64,000 nucleotides of DNA from Sporocytophaga myxococcoides (GTDB taxonomy: Bacteria > Bacteroidota > Bacteroidia > Cytophagales > Cytophagaceae). The notes beneath the pieces were generated by a model. The model searched no databases. It was not told the origin of the DNA and saw nothing but the letters and a program-made list of their open reading frames with translations. Of the stretch, positions 1 through 9,427 are shown in pieces. Where the stretch lies: assembly GCF_000775915.1 (NCBI RefSeq), contig NZ_BBLT01000002.1, positions 124,001 through 188,000 of the forward strand, given 5' to 3'. The number at the start of each line of letters is the position of its first letter. The first letter of the stretch is position 1. The translations under genes were made by a program, and so were the position numbers.

Positions 1-393
1 GCTGTAAAGTCAAATTCAATTTATAAAGAAGAAGATACTGTAGTCCCGAGAGCTGAACTTCCTGCACTTATAACGGAAATTAAAAGGATATCGACTAAGT
101 ATAATTTTAAGTCTGTCTGCTATGGTCATGCAGGTGATGGAAATCTTCATGTAAATATTGTACGCGGTAATCTTAGTGAAAAAGAATGGAATGAAAATAT
201 TCAGGAAGGTATTAAAGAATTATTCAGATATACAGTTGCAGTGGGAGGCACTATTTCCGGTGAACATGGCATTGGCTATGTACAGCGCCCTTATATTGAA
301 ATCGCCATTGGAGAAAAACAGCTCGAGCTGATGAGACAGATCAAAACAGCTTTTGATCCTAATGGAATATTAAATCCGAATAAAATTTTTTAA
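1..393 (+). CDS. FAD-linked oxidase, C-terminal part (GlcD/D-lactate dehydrogenase type)
   Basis: The window opens inside this gene; 130 codons and a TAA stop are present. The visible part has the hallmarks of the FAD-linked oxidase C-terminal domain: CYGHAGDGNLHVN, whose two histidines belong to the substrate/metal site, and SGEHGIGYVQ near the end, followed by the usual tail FDPNGILNPNKIF. Proteins of this family oxidise 2-hydroxy acids such as glycolate or D-lactate with a bound FAD. The substrate cannot be told from this fragment. The gene ends 19 bases before the asparagine synthase start, so the two may be co-transcribed, although no functional link is obvious. Confidence 0.88.
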   Translation, partial: AVKSNSIYKEEDTVVPRAELPALITEIKRISTKYNFKSVCYGHAGDGNLHVNIVRGNLSEKEWNENIQEGIKELFRYTVAVGGTISGEHGIGYVQRPYIEIAIGEKQLELMRQIKTAFDPNGILNPNKIF

Positions 394-412
394 GTCAAAG
401 GAAATAATTTAA

Positions 413-2314
413 ATGTGCGGAATAACAGGAATATTTGCCTATAATCAGATTGGAAGCCTATACATGATCAACCTTGTAAAGGCAATGAACAAGCTCGAAA
501 ACAGAGGCCCTGACTGGAGAGGCAGTTATATAGATGACAATTTCGGATTAGGTCACAGAAGGTTATCGATAATAGATACTAGCAGAAGCGGCGATCAGCC
601 GATGAAAGATGAAACCGGCAGATTTATTCTGGTTTATAATGGAGAGATTTTTAACTATCAGGAGTTGAGGGCTGGACTTATTAATAAAGGTGTTTCATTT
701 AATTCCAATTCCGATACTGAAGTTTTACTGAAACTTTTGATTTTTGAGGGGCCTGCATGTCTGGAAAAACTTATCGGTTTTTTTTCATTTGCCCTGATTG
801 ATACAGCAGAAAATTCAATATTGCTGGCAAGAGACAGGTTTGGAATAAAGCCTTTATACTATTATGAAGATGAAGATAAGTTCCTGTTTGCTTCTGAGTT
901 AAAGTCTTTACTGGCTTATAATATTGAAAGAAATGTAGATAATACTGCTGTGCTGCAATATCTGCAGTTCGGTTTTATTCCCGCGCCGCATTCTATCATA
1001 AAAGGGGTTAGAAAACTTGAGCCTGGCACTTATCTTAATGTAAAGAAGAGGGATTTAAAGGTTTGTAGATATTATGACCTGACTGAAAAATCAATTCCTA
1101 TAACCGACAATTATGATACGGCGAAGAGAAAGATTATTGAAATGTTAGACGATTCAGTGGAGAAAAGAATGATTTCAGATGTGCCTCTCGGAGCTTTTCT
1201 AAGTGGAGGAATAGATTCTTCTGTCATCGTTGCATTGGCAAGCAATTATAACAAATATCTGAATACCTTTTCAATTGGATTTAAAGATGAACCATTTTTT
1301 GATGAAACAAAGTATGCTAAACTAGTTGCAGATAAATTCCAGACAAACCATACTGTATTTACACTAACCAATGAAGACCTCCTTGAAGAGGTCTATAATG
1401 TGCTGGACTATATAGATGAGCCATTCTCTGACTCATCGGTGCTTCCATTTTATATTTTGAGCAAACGCACTTCTAAGAAGATGAAAGTAGCATTGTCCGG
1501 AGACGGTGGAGATGAGGTGTTTGGCGGCTATAATAAACATTTTGCAGATTACAAGATAAGGCAGGGCGGTTTTCTGATGAATGCTGCCACCGCATTGTTG
1601 CCGTTGCTTAAGCAATTACCCTCTTCCAGAAACTCTCCTTTTTATAATAAGGTTCGTCAGGCAATCAAGCTTGCAGAGGGAGCAAAGTTGAGAGAGGCAG
1701 ATAGATATTTGCTTTGGTGTTCGTTAAATAATGCCAAAACATTGTCCGAAATATTTACCAAAAACTTTTGGGCAAATGCTGATGAGGGGGAATTGGAACA
1801 GAGAAATAAATACTATCAGAGGTTTTTCAAAGGAAAGCCAGATATTAATCAGGTGCTATTGTCTGACATAAATTTTGTACTTCCAAATGATATGCTGTTT
1901 AAAGCAGATATGATGTCTATGGCCAATAGTTTGGAAGTCAGAACTCCATTTCTTGATCATCGTCTGGTAGAATATGTAAACGGCTTGCCATCATCCTTTA
2001 AGATCGGCGAGTCTATGCAAAAAAGAATTTTGCAGGATGCCTTTAAGGACATTTTGCCTAAAGAATTGTATCGTAGACCGAAACAAGGGTTTGATGTCCC
2101 GATGATGAAATGGTTTAAATTTGAATTACGGCCATTGATTAAAGAACAACTTCTTGAAGACGAATTTATTAAGGAGCAGGGAATTTTCTCTCCTGAATAC
2201 ATCAAGGGCATTAAAGAGCAGCTATTTGGAGGAAAATCCATAGATCAGGATAAAGTTTGGAATTTACTAGTCTTCCAATATTGGTATCGAAAATACATTT
2301 TCAGATATAATTAA
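413..2314 (+). CDS. asnB: Asparagine synthase (glutamine-hydrolysing)
   Basis: A full-length 633-residue class-II glutamine amidotransferase joined to an ATP-dependent synthetase domain. The second residue is the nucleophile cysteine (MCGITGIF), followed by RGPD, GHRRLSIID and YNGEIFNY in the N-terminal glutaminase half. The synthetase half has the PP-loop SGGIDSS at about residues 264-270 and SGDGGDEVFGGY further on. The known reaction makes asparagine from aspartate, ATP and glutamine. Homologues of this length are common in exopolysaccharide and lipopolysaccharide clusters, where they may amidate a sugar acid instead. Its place just ahead of gmd and fcl, in a locus that also encodes a likely uronic-acid pathway, makes such a role possible here, but that is inference. 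Confidence 0.92.
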   Translation: MCGITGIFAYNQIGSLYMINLVKAMNKLENRGPDWRGSYIDDNFGLGHRRLSIIDTSRSGDQPMKDETGRFILVYNGEIFNYQELRAGLINKGVSFNSNSDTEVLLKLLIFEGPACLEKLIGFFSFALIDTAENSILLARDRFGIKPLYYYEDEDKFLFASELKSLLAYNIERNVDNTAVLQYLQFGFIPAPHSIIKGVRKLEPGTYLNVKKRDLKVCRYYDLTEKSIPITDNYDTAKRKIIEMLDDSVEKRMISDVPLGAFLSGGIDSSVIVALASNYNKYLNTFSIGFKDEPFFDETKYAKLVADKFQTNHTVFTLTNEDLLEEVYNVLDYIDEPFSDSSVLPFYILSKRTSKKMKVALSGDGGDEVFGGYNKHFADYKIRQGGFLMNAATALLPLLKQLPSSRNSPFYNKVRQAIKLAEGAKLREADRYLLWCSLNNAKTLSEIFTKNFWANADEGELEQRNKYYQRFFKGKPDINQVLLSDINFVLPNDMLFKADMMSMANSLEVRTPFLDHRLVEYVNGLPSSFKIGESMQKRILQDAFKDILPKELYRRPKQGFDVPMMKWFKFELRPLIKEQLLEDEFIKEQGIFSPEYIKGIKEQLFGGKSIDQDKVWNLLVFQYWYRKYIFRYN

Positions 2315-2323
2315 TTAATTTAC

Positions 2324-2331
2324 TATTTTTG
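2324..2331 (+). promoter_or_regulatory. Possible Bacteroidota -7 box upstream of gmd
   Basis: TATTTTTG fits the Bacteroidota -7 consensus TAnnTTTG and lies in the 130-base gap between asnB and gmd. There is no clear TTTG -33 box at the expected spacing, so the call rests on one half-site in AT-rich DNA. Confidence 0.22.
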
Positions 2332-2444
2332 ACGATCATTAATTTAAATAGTAGCTTTTGACATCGTCAAAGCCAGAAAATAAATATTTTAAAACAGGAG
2401 AGGGATTTTCAGCGTAAGGTTGAAAGTTTCGATATTTTTAAAAA

Positions 2445-3557
2445 ATGAAAAAAGCTTTAATTACTGGAATTACAGGTCAGGATGGTGCATATCTGGCAGA
2501 ACTTCTTCTTAAAAAAGGTTATGAGGTTCATGGAATAAAGAGAAGAACATCTCTTTTTAATACAGACAGAATAGATCACCTTTACATGGATCCTCATGAA
2601 AAGAATGTCAATATGAAGCTTCATTATGGTGATTTGACAGATTCAACAAACATTATCAGAATTATCCAGGAAGTGCAACCTGATGAGATTTACAATCTTG
2701 GTGCAATGTCTCATGTGAAGGTTAGTTTTGAAACACCTGAATATACAGCAAATGTTGACGGGCTCGGAACATTGAGGATACTGGAAGCAGTTCGTTTGCT
2801 GGGGTTGACAGAGAAAACCAAGATTTATCAGGCATCTACTTCTGAGCTTTATGGTTTGGTGCAAGAAGTGCCCCAAAGTGAAAAAACTCCTTTCTATCCA
2901 AGATCTCCATATGCAGTAGCTAAAATGTATGGTTACTGGATTACTGTAAATTACAGAGAGGCTTACAATATGTTTGCGGTAAACGGAATTTTGTTTAATC
3001 ACGAATCTCCGCTTAGGGGTGAAACTTTCGTAACAAGAAAAATCACAAGAGGGGTTGCGCGTATTGCACTTGGCCTTCAGGATAAATTGTATCTTGGTAA
3101 CCTTGACGCGAAAAGAGATTGGGGACATGCTAAAGATTATGTGGAAGCAATGTGGCTGATGCTTCAGCAAACCAAACCTGAAGACTTTGTAATTGCAACG
3201 GGCATTACAACTACAGTTAGAGATTTTGTAATTCTTGCATTTAAAGAAGTGGGTATAGAGCTTGAGTTCAAAGGCAAAGGTGTTAAAGAAGTTGCGAAAG
3301 TAAAATCATGCTCTAACAAAGCATATCAGTTGAAAAAGGGAACAGAGGTTTTGGCAGTTGATCCAATGTACTTCCGGCCTACTGAAGTAGAGTTATTAAT
3401 TGGAAACCCAGCCAAAGCTAAGAAAAAGCTTAAATGGAAGCCTCAGTACAATTTGAAATCTCTGGTTAAGGAGATGGTAAAGTCAGATGTTGAACTATTC
3501 AAGAGAGACGAATATCTGAAACAGGGTGGACATAAGATTCTGAATTATTTTGAATAG
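2445..3557 (+). CDS. gmd: GDP-mannose 4,6-dehydratase
   Basis: A 370-residue extended short-chain dehydrogenase with the NAD(P)-binding glycine motif [10 protein letters not shown] at residues 8-17, the STSELYG segment that carries the catalytic Ser/Thr and Glu, and the active-site YAVAK with Tyr and Lys. It converts GDP-D-mannose to GDP-4-keto-6-deoxy-D-mannose in the cytoplasm, the first step to GDP-L-fucose. The next gene, fcl, starts one base after its stop, so the two are translated from one message. The length matches the family (about 350-380 residues) and no key residue is missing. A family-11 fucosyltransferase at 13461 is the probable user of the product. Confidence 0.96.
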   Translation: MKKALITGITGQDGAYLAELLLKKGYEVHGIKRRTSLFNTDRIDHLYMDPHEKNVNMKLHYGDLTDSTNIIRIIQEVQPDEIYNLGAMSHVKVSFETPEYTANVDGLGTLRILEAVRLLGLTEKTKIYQASTSELYGLVQEVPQSEKTPFYPRSPYAVAKMYGYWITVNYREAYNMFAVNGILFNHESPLRGETFVTRKITRGVARIALGLQDKLYLGNLDAKRDWGHAKDYVEAMWLMLQQTKPEDFVIATGITTTVRDFVILAFKEVGIELEFKGKGVKEVAKVKSCSNKAYQLKKGTEVLAVDPMYFRPTEVELLIGNPAKAKKKLKWKPQYNLKSLVKEMVKSDVELFKRDEYLKQGGHKILNYFE

Positions 3558-3558
3558 C

Positions 3559-4485
3559 ATGCAGAAGGACAGTAAAATTTTTGTTGCCGGGTCTAGAGGA
3601 ATGGTAGGATCTGCTATTGTGAGGAAATTGCAGAAGGAAGGTTTTACCAATCTGATCATTAGAACCTCTAAGGAACTGGATTTGAGAGATCAGAAACAGG
3701 TTCAGGATTTTTTTGAAAAGGAAAAGCCCGATTACGTATTCCTTGCTGCAGCCAAAGTAGGAGGAATATTAGCGAACAATACTTACCGTGCTGATTTTAT
3801 TTATGAAAACCTGATGATCCAGAATAACGTGATCCATCAGGCTTATTTAAATAAAGTGAAAAAACTAATGTTCCTCGGCTCTTCCTGTATTTATCCTAAA
3901 CTGGCGCCGCAGCCTTTAAAGGAAGAGAGCCTTTTAACAGGTTTGCTTGAGTATACCAACGAACCTTATGCTATTGCAAAAATTGCTGGTATTAAAATGT
4001 GTGAGGCCTACAGAGATCAGTATGGGTGCAATTTTATTTCTGTAATGCCTACTAATCTTTATGGTCCGAATGATAATTATGACCTGAAGAATTCTCACGT
4101 ATTACCGGCATTGATCAGAAAGTTCCACACTGCTAAAAAAGAAGGACAAAAGACTGTTGAGATTTGGGGGACCGGCTCTCCAAAGAGAGAGTTCCTGCAT
4201 GTAGATGACCTGGCGGATGCATGTTTCTTTCTGATGCAAAACTATAATGAAAAAGATTTTCTGAATATAGGTGTTGGGGATGATATCACTATCAAGGATC
4301 TGGCACTGCTTGTTAAAAAGATTGTTGGGTTTGAAGGTGAGTTGGTTTTTGATACTACTAAACCTGACGGAACTCCAAGGAAATTAATGGATGTGGGCCG
4401 CCTTAACCAACTAGGTTGGATGGCCAGAATTCCTCTTGAAGAAGGAATCGCTTCGGTTTATAATGAAGTTAAGTCAATCCTTTAA
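3559..4485 (+). CDS. fcl: GDP-L-fucose synthase
   Basis: A short-chain dehydrogenase of about 308 residues that acts as 3,5-epimerase and 4-reductase on the Gmd product to give GDP-L-fucose. Visible motifs are the nucleotide-binding [11 protein letters not shown] near the N-terminus, GSSCIYP with the conserved cysteine, and YAIAK with the catalytic Tyr and Lys; [10 protein letters not shown] follows. An in-frame TTG lies nine bases upstream at 3550 inside the end of gmd, but the ATG at 3559, one base after the gmd stop, gives the usual N-terminus and is preferred. A hairpin terminator follows at 4497. Confidence 0.96.
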   Translation: MQKDSKIFVAGSRGMVGSAIVRKLQKEGFTNLIIRTSKELDLRDQKQVQDFFEKEKPDYVFLAAAKVGGILANNTYRADFIYENLMIQNNVIHQAYLNKVKKLMFLGSSCIYPKLAPQPLKEESLLTGLLEYTNEPYAIAKIAGIKMCEAYRDQYGCNFISVMPTNLYGPNDNYDLKNSHVLPALIRKFHTAKKEGQKTVEIWGTGSPKREFLHVDDLADACFFLMQNYNEKDFLNIGVGDDITIKDLALLVKKIVGFEGELVFDTTKPDGTPRKLMDVGRLNQLGWMARIPLEEGIASVYNEVKSIL

Positions 4486-4496
4486 ATAATTTGAAT

Positions 4497-4532
4497 GCTG
4501 CCTGCGACCATAGAATTACAGGTCCAGGCAGC
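4497..4532 (+). terminator. Rho-independent terminator after fcl
   Basis: GCTGCCTG pairs with CAGGCAGC, with a second GACC/GGTC stem inside it after a one-base bulge. The hairpin is followed by GTTTATTCTTCT and sits 12 bases after the fcl stop. Confidence 0.7.
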
Positions 4533-4587
4533 GTTTATTCTTCTGATATTTTTTATAATCATAAATCCATCTCAGTATCAAATATAA

Positions 4588-5685
4588 ATGGACTTCATCC
4601 CTTTCCTTGATTTAAGCAGGCAATATCAAAAAATAAAGCAAGAACTGCTTAAGGCAAGTGAAGAGGTTTTTGAAGCTTCAGCATTTTCACTTGGATCCAG
4701 GGTTGAAAGATTCGAGAAACAGTTTGCTTCTTTTTGTCAGGTAAAACATGCTGTAGGTGTTGATAATGGTACATCAGCAATTGTTCTAGCGCTGAAGGCG
4801 TCAGGGATTAGTGAAAATGATGAAGTCTTAGTCCCTGCGAATTCATTTATAGCGACTGCTGCTGCCGTTTCCAACATTGGTGGAGTGCCTGTATTTGTAG
4901 ACTGTACCCCAGACACATGGCAGATAAGTCCTGATGATGCAATGAGGAAAATTACTTCAAAGACAAAAGCGATTATCGGGGTGCATCTTTATGGAGCACC
5001 ATTTGATGTCAACAGTATTTTGAAAATTGCCGAGGAAAACAATCTTATAGTCATCGAGGACTGTGCTCAGGCACAAGGTGCAACATACAACGGAGTGTCT
5101 GTAGGCAATTTCGGTAAAGCAGGTACCTTTAGTTTCTATCCTGTAAAAAACCTTGGTGCATATGGTGAAGCAGGAGCTCTGGTGACGAATGATGAAGAGG
5201 TTTCTGAAAGAGTAAGAAGACTAAGAAATCATGGCAGTATAGAAAAATATGTGCATGAAGAAATCGGTTTTAACATGAGGATGGATGCGCTTCAGGCAGC
5301 ATTTTTATCAGTAAAATTAAATCACCTGGATGAATGGAATTTAAGAAGAAGGGAGATTGCGGCATTTTATAAAAGTGCAATCTGGAATCCTAAGCTTAAT
5401 TTTCAGTATGTACCTGAAAATTGCCATTCAGTATATCATCTATATGTAGTAACTACTAAGGATAGAGATGGTTTCCGGGAATATTTAAATCAACACAAGA
5501 TTGGAAGTGGGCTTCACTATCCAATACCTTGTCATCTTCAGAAAGCTTTCTCTTCTTTAGGTTATTTAAAAGGAGATCTGCCAAATTCAGAATATTTAGC
5601 AGAACATTGTCTTTCTCTCCCAATGTTTCCTGAGCTAAGGCAGTCAGAGATCGAGTATATTGCAGAGGTGATTAATAACTATTAA
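4588..5685 (+). CDS. DegT/DnrJ/EryC1/StrS family sugar aminotransferase
   Basis: A 365-residue PLP-dependent aminotransferase. DNGTSAIVLAL and IEDCAQAQGA are the cofactor-binding segments, and Lys187 in FYPVKNLGAYGEAGA is the expected Schiff-base lysine. RNHG and the late HYPIPCHLQ segment are typical of enzymes that transfer an amino group from glutamate to a keto group of a nucleotide sugar. It resembles the 3-keto sugar aminotransferases (FdtB/QdtB/DesV type), but the exact substrate is not visible. It stands alone between the gmd-fcl terminator and a convergent minus-strand trio that contains a second, different DegT enzyme, so the locus probably makes at least two amino sugars. Confidence 0.9.
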   Translation: MDFIPFLDLSRQYQKIKQELLKASEEVFEASAFSLGSRVERFEKQFASFCQVKHAVGVDNGTSAIVLALKASGISENDEVLVPANSFIATAAAVSNIGGVPVFVDCTPDTWQISPDDAMRKITSKTKAIIGVHLYGAPFDVNSILKIAEENNLIVIEDCAQAQGATYNGVSVGNFGKAGTFSFYPVKNLGAYGEAGALVTNDEEVSERVRRLRNHGSIEKYVHEEIGFNMRMDALQAAFLSVKLNHLDEWNLRRREIAAFYKSAIWNPKLNFQYVPENCHSVYHLYVVTTKDRDGFREYLNQHKIGSGLHYPIPCHLQKAFSSLGYLKGDLPNSEYLAEHCLSLPMFPELRQSEIEYIAEVINNY

Positions 5686-5695
5686 GATTGTTATT

Positions 5696-6733
5696 TTAGA
5701 AAGGCAGTAAATGTTTTTTACCGGCTTTAATCATTCTTTCAATCATATCAACAACCTGTAACCCTTCTTCAGCAGTAGTGGTAGCGTGGCCTCTGCCTTT
5801 TAATGTATCCACCACATTTTCTATAATGAAATGGTGATTTGCAGCAGAACCCTTGTAGGAACCATAATCATTAGGAGGGTTTGATGGTGCAAGTTCAGGC
5901 ATATTATAACCTTTGATGTTGCAGTAAACCACTTCATTCATATATTGTCCGCCTACTTTTACTGTACCTTTTTCACCGATTATAGTAATACTGCTTTCAA
6001 GGTTTTTTTCATAAACGGAGGTGGTAAAATTAAAAGAACCTGTTCCTTCTCTCACAAAGTCAAAGTTGATATATCCGGAGTCTTCGAATTCTGTAAGACC
6101 ATTATGTGAAAAATTATGAAAAGTAGAACGGATATTTTTGATGTCGCCGAAAAGCCAGAACATCATATCTATAAAGTGAGAAAATTGAGTGAATAGTGTT
6201 CCTCCATCAAGTTTTTTCGTCCCTTTCCAGGTGTGTTTATGGTAATAACGTTCATCTCTGTTCCAGAAGCAATTGATTTGCACCATGTATATTTTGCCAA
6301 GGCGATTTTCTTCCATGATATTTTTCAACCATACAGAGGGTGGACTATATCTGTTCTGCATGACACAGAATACCTGCTTGTTCATCCTCCTGCTTTCTAG
6401 GATCACCTCGCGGCATTTTTCAGAAGAAATGTCCATAGGCTTTTCTATTACTACAGATTTATTTGCCTGAAGAGCAATTAATGCCTGATCTGCATGAAGT
6501 GCATTAGGAGTGCAGATATTAATTACACGGGATTCCGGATGATTTTTTAAGAGAGCATTTATAGAGTTATAAAAAGGAAGACGACTAAAGCCGACCAGAT
6601 CTAATTTTTCTTTAGGTTTTATATCGCAAAGGGCGACAACTTCAGCCTCAGGATGTTGCTCAATCATTGCAGCATGTCTTTTACCAATATGCCCGCAACC
6701 TACGATTGCAAATTTTATCGTTTCTTCCTTCAC
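5696..6733 (-). CDS. Gfo/Idh/MocA family oxidoreductase (WbpB/WlbA-like sugar 3-dehydrogenase)
   Basis: A 345-residue NAD-dependent dehydrogenase with an N-terminal Rossmann motif GCGHIGKRHA and the family motif EKPMD, whose lysine is catalytic. The second half is the usual alpha/beta substrate domain with TLFTQFSHFIDMM. In the WbpB/WlbA group this enzyme oxidises C3 of UDP-N-acetylglucosaminuronic acid to the 3-keto sugar. That assignment rests on its neighbours: directly upstream on the same strand lie a hexapeptide acetyltransferase and a DegT aminotransferase, the trio needed to place an acetamido group at C3. The gaps are 7 and 5 bases, so it is the last gene of a three-gene operon. Confidence 0.85.
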   Translation of the reverse strand: MKEETIKFAIVGCGHIGKRHAAMIEQHPEAEVVALCDIKPKEKLDLVGFSRLPFYNSINALLKNHPESRVINICTPNALHADQALIALQANKSVVIEKPMDISSEKCREVILESRRMNKQVFCVMQNRYSPPSVWLKNIMEENRLGKIYMVQINCFWNRDERYYHKHTWKGTKKLDGGTLFTQFSHFIDMMFWLFGDIKNIRSTFHNFSHNGLTEFEDSGYINFDFVREGTGSFNFTTSVYEKNLESSITIIGEKGTVKVGGQYMNEVVYCNIKGYNMPELAPSNPPNDYGSYKGSAANHHFIIENVVDTLKGRGHATTTAEEGLQVVDMIERMIKAGKKHLLPF

Positions 6734-6740
6734 TATAATA

Positions 6741-7319
6741 TTAACTAATTCTCTTAACTGTACTGTTTTTTAACTCGTATTGTTGTCCGCTTTCTTTGCA
6801 AACAGCAATTCCGGCATCATTAAACTGTAATTTATGGCCGTATTCACTCATCCAGCCCTTATGCCTACCTGGGTTTCCTGTAATCAGGGCAAAAGGCTGA
6901 ACTGATTTTGTCACAACTGCACCTGCTCCGATAAAGGCAAATTCTCCTATTGTGATACCACAGATAATAGTTGCATTGGCACCAATCGTTGCACCTCTTT
7001 TAACAAGAGTCTTTTGGTATTCGCTTTTCCTGACAATAGCGCTTCTAGGATTTATTACGTTAGTAAAAACCATTGAAGGGCCCAGAAAAACATCATCTTC
7101 ACATTCCACACCTGTAAATACGGACACATTATTCTGAACTTTTACATTATTGCCGAGAATTGTCCCTGGAGATATAACAACGTTTTGACCCAGCGAACAA
7201 TTGTCCCCGATCTTGGAATTGGGCATAATATGACAGAAATGCCAGATTTTAGTGCCTTCACCAATAATACAACCAGGGTCTACAACTGCAGTTTCGTGTA
7301 CAAAATATTTCTCAGACAT
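6741..7319 (-). CDS. Left-handed beta-helix acyltransferase (WbpD/WlbB-like)
   Basis: A 192-residue protein built largely of hexapeptide repeats (for example IGEGTKIW, IGDNCSLGQ, GTILGNNVKVQNNVS, IGANATIICGITIGEFAFIGAGAVVTKSV). Such proteins fold as a left-handed beta-helix and use acetyl-CoA to acetylate a sugar amine. The late NPGRHKGW is typical of the UDP-3-amino-GlcNAc acid N-acetyltransferases WbpD and WlbB. It sits between the dehydrogenase and the aminotransferase of the same pathway, with gaps of 7 and 5 bases. A zinc-binding-like tail with single cysteines follows the helix. The fold is certain; the substrate is inferred from context. Confidence 0.88.
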   Translation of the reverse strand: MSEKYFVHETAVVDPGCIIGEGTKIWHFCHIMPNSKIGDNCSLGQNVVISPGTILGNNVKVQNNVSVFTGVECEDDVFLGPSMVFTNVINPRSAIVRKSEYQKTLVKRGATIGANATIICGITIGEFAFIGAGAVVTKSVQPFALITGNPGRHKGWMSEYGHKLQFNDAGIAVCKESGQQYELKNSTVKRIS

Positions 7320-7324
7320 AAAAA

Positions 7325-8446
7325 TCAGGCTTTGAAGAACGCCAGTAATTTATTTGCAATATAAGATAATTCCTCGGTATTAAGATCCGGATGCATAGGA
7401 AGAGAAAGTACCTCCTCTGACAGCTGTTCGGCCACTGGAAAATCTCCTTTTTTGTATCCTAAATACGAATAAGCTTTCTGAAGGTGAAGGGGAACCGGAT
7501 AATATATCATAGAAGGAATTCCATTTTCTTCAAGAAACTTCTTCAGGTCATTCCTTTTTTTCTTAATTCTTAATGTATATTGATGAAAAACATGGGTGGT
7601 TCCTGAAGAAATGACTGGAGTGACAATTTCTTCAATACCTACTAATTTTTCATTATAGAATTCTGCCGCTTTTTGTCTTTTTGAAATATCTTCGGTGAGA
7701 TATTTCAACTTTACAGACAAAACTGCAGCCTGAAGTGTATCCAATCTTGAATTTACCCCGATGATCTCATGTTGATATTTCTGAGCCTGTCCATGATTAG
7801 CTATCATTTTGATTTTTTGAGCAAGGTTATTATCAGAAGTGAAGATTGCCCCTCCATCGCCGAAGCACCCTAAAACTTTAGATGGAAAAAAGGAAGTGGT
7901 ACTGATTTCTCCAACAGAACCGGTTTTGATTTTTTTGTGATTTAAATTGTGTTCAGAACCAAAGGACTGGGCATTATCTTCTATAATTTTGATTCCTGCT
8001 TTTTCAGAAAGTTTTTTTATTGGTTCCATATTACATGCCTGACCAAACAGGTGAACCGGAATAATAGCTTTAGTCTGCGAAGTAATCAGTGATTGAATTT
8101 TTTCCGAATCTAAGTTAAATGAAGTCGGATCAGAATCTATAAGCACAGGCTTTAATTTCAATAGTGCCGCAGCTTCCAGAGGCGCAACATAGCTGAATGC
8201 AGGGATAATAATTTCAGCATTTTCCTGCAGTTCACAAGCCATCAAAGCGATCTGAAGTGCATCAGTACCATTTCCACAACTGATGCAGAAAGGAATATTT
8301 ATAAATTTAGAAAGTTCAGATTCAAAAGCTCTTACCTCTGGTCCCTGAATGAAATTGGTAGCAGAGATAGTATTCTGAATAGATCTATCAATTTCATCTT
8401 TATACCTTAAGTACTGTCGTTCCAGGTCGACAAGTTTAATTTGCAT
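7325..8446 (-). CDS. DegT family sugar 3-aminotransferase (WbpE/WlbC-like)
   Basis: A 373-residue PLP-dependent aminotransferase. CGNGTDALQIAL and IIEDNAQSFG are cofactor contacts and Lys190 in FFPSKVLGCFGDGGA is the expected PLP lysine; HGQAQKY and GVNSRLDTLQAA follow, as in WbpE. It would aminate the 3-keto product of the dehydrogenase encoded two genes downstream. It is the first gene of the three-gene minus-strand operon, whose start faces the 8646 gene across a 199-base divergent spacer. The UDP-GlcNAc 6-dehydrogenase (WbpA) that supplies the uronic acid is not in the window. Confidence 0.88.
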   Translation of the reverse strand: MQIKLVDLERQYLRYKDEIDRSIQNTISATNFIQGPEVRAFESELSKFINIPFCISCGNGTDALQIALMACELQENAEIIIPAFSYVAPLEAAALLKLKPVLIDSDPTSFNLDSEKIQSLITSQTKAIIPVHLFGQACNMEPIKKLSEKAGIKIIEDNAQSFGSEHNLNHKKIKTGSVGEISTTSFFPSKVLGCFGDGGAIFTSDNNLAQKIKMIANHGQAQKYQHEIIGVNSRLDTLQAAVLSVKLKYLTEDISKRQKAAEFYNEKLVGIEEIVTPVISSGTTHVFHQYTLRIKKKRNDLKKFLEENGIPSMIYYPVPLHLQKAYSYLGYKKGDFPVAEQLSEEVLSLPMHPDLNTEELSYIANKLLAFFKA

Positions 8447-8645
8447 AAAATAATGCTCCGGTTTTTCTGTTATTCCCCTAACTGTCCTCTCACAATCCTA
8501 TTAATCGCGTTGGATTTTATTCTTTTTTTAAGAAAGAAAGAGTAATTTGTAAAGTTATCGAAAAGAATGATAATACAGATCCTAAATATTTGAACTCCGT
8601 TTAATCTAAAAAATGAGCAGAGTTTAAATTTAATAAATCTCTGAA

Positions 8646-9425
8646 ATGAAATATATTGATATAGAAGGCATTAAGGGTGTGGCAAATGAGCTGAAAGAAA
8701 AATTCAGAGCACAAAAGCCATTTAAATATGTTGTTTTTGAAAATTTTTTTCTTGCGGAAAAAGCTGAGGAAATATATCAGAGTTATCCAACTATAAAAGA
8801 AGGGAAGTGGGATGGTACTACTTACATTGATCAAAAGAATAAGTTTCAAAAGACTGATTTTGAAAAAAATAGCACTTTTGACAAGGTCTTCAGAGAGCTC
8901 AATTCTGCCGAATTTCTTAAATCCATAGAAAATATCACAGGACTTGAGGGGTTGAAAGGTGATGATGAATTATTTGGCGGCGGACTGCATCAGTCAGTTA
9001 AGGGGGCATTTTTAAATGTCCATGTTGATTACAATATTCATCCAAAAACGAAGTATCACCGAAGACTTAATATTATCATTTACTTAAATAAAGATTGGAA
9101 AGATGAATATGAGGGGCACCTGGAACTTTGGGACTTTACTGAAGGCAATAAGATTTTACTGGACAGGATTGCTCCGACGTTTAACAGATGTGTAATATTC
9201 GAAACCAATGAAATTTCTTATCATGGTCATCCAAAGAAATTAAATACTCCTGAAGGTGTTAACCGGAAATCACTCGCTGCATACTATTATACAGAGACAA
9301 GGCCGGAAGTTGAAATAGCTGAGGAGCATAATACTGTATATATAAATACTGAAGGAGTAACAGGTTCTTTGAAAAGATTCAGGTCTGGAATTAAAGCTCT
9401 GATTGAAAGAATAAGAAGTAAATAG
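8646..9425 (+). CDS. 2-oxoglutarate/Fe(II)-dependent oxygenase (prolyl 4-hydroxylase-like)
   Basis: A 259-residue protein with the double-stranded beta-helix iron site: His126-x-Asp128 in NVHVDYN, a distal His (193 or 195) in SYHGHP, and Arg207 in NRKSLAAYYY as the likely 2-oxoglutarate ligand. YHRRLNIIIYLN and GHLELWD are usual for the 2OG-Fe(II) oxygenase superfamily related to prolyl 4-hydroxylases. The enzyme should couple decarboxylation of 2-oxoglutarate to hydroxylation of a substrate that cannot be named. It begins the plus-strand export and glycosyltransferase run and ends right before the acyltransferase, so a role in decorating the glycan or a carrier is plausible, but not shown. 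Confidence 0.8.
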   Translation: MKYIDIEGIKGVANELKEKFRAQKPFKYVVFENFFLAEKAEEIYQSYPTIKEGKWDGTTYIDQKNKFQKTDFEKNSTFDKVFRELNSAEFLKSIENITGLEGLKGDDELFGGGLHQSVKGAFLNVHVDYNIHPKTKYHRRLNIIIYLNKDWKDEYEGHLELWDFTEGNKILLDRIAPTFNRCVIFETNEISYHGHPKKLNTPEGVNRKSLAAYYYTETRPEVEIAEEHNTVYINTEGVTGSLKRFRSGIKALIERIRSK

Positions 9426-9427
9426 AT

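Noticed and set aside
2643-3170. Minus-strand frame of 175 codons opposite gmd
   Set aside because: Antisense shadow of a clear gmd gene; translation is rich in His, Cys and Ser with no family match.
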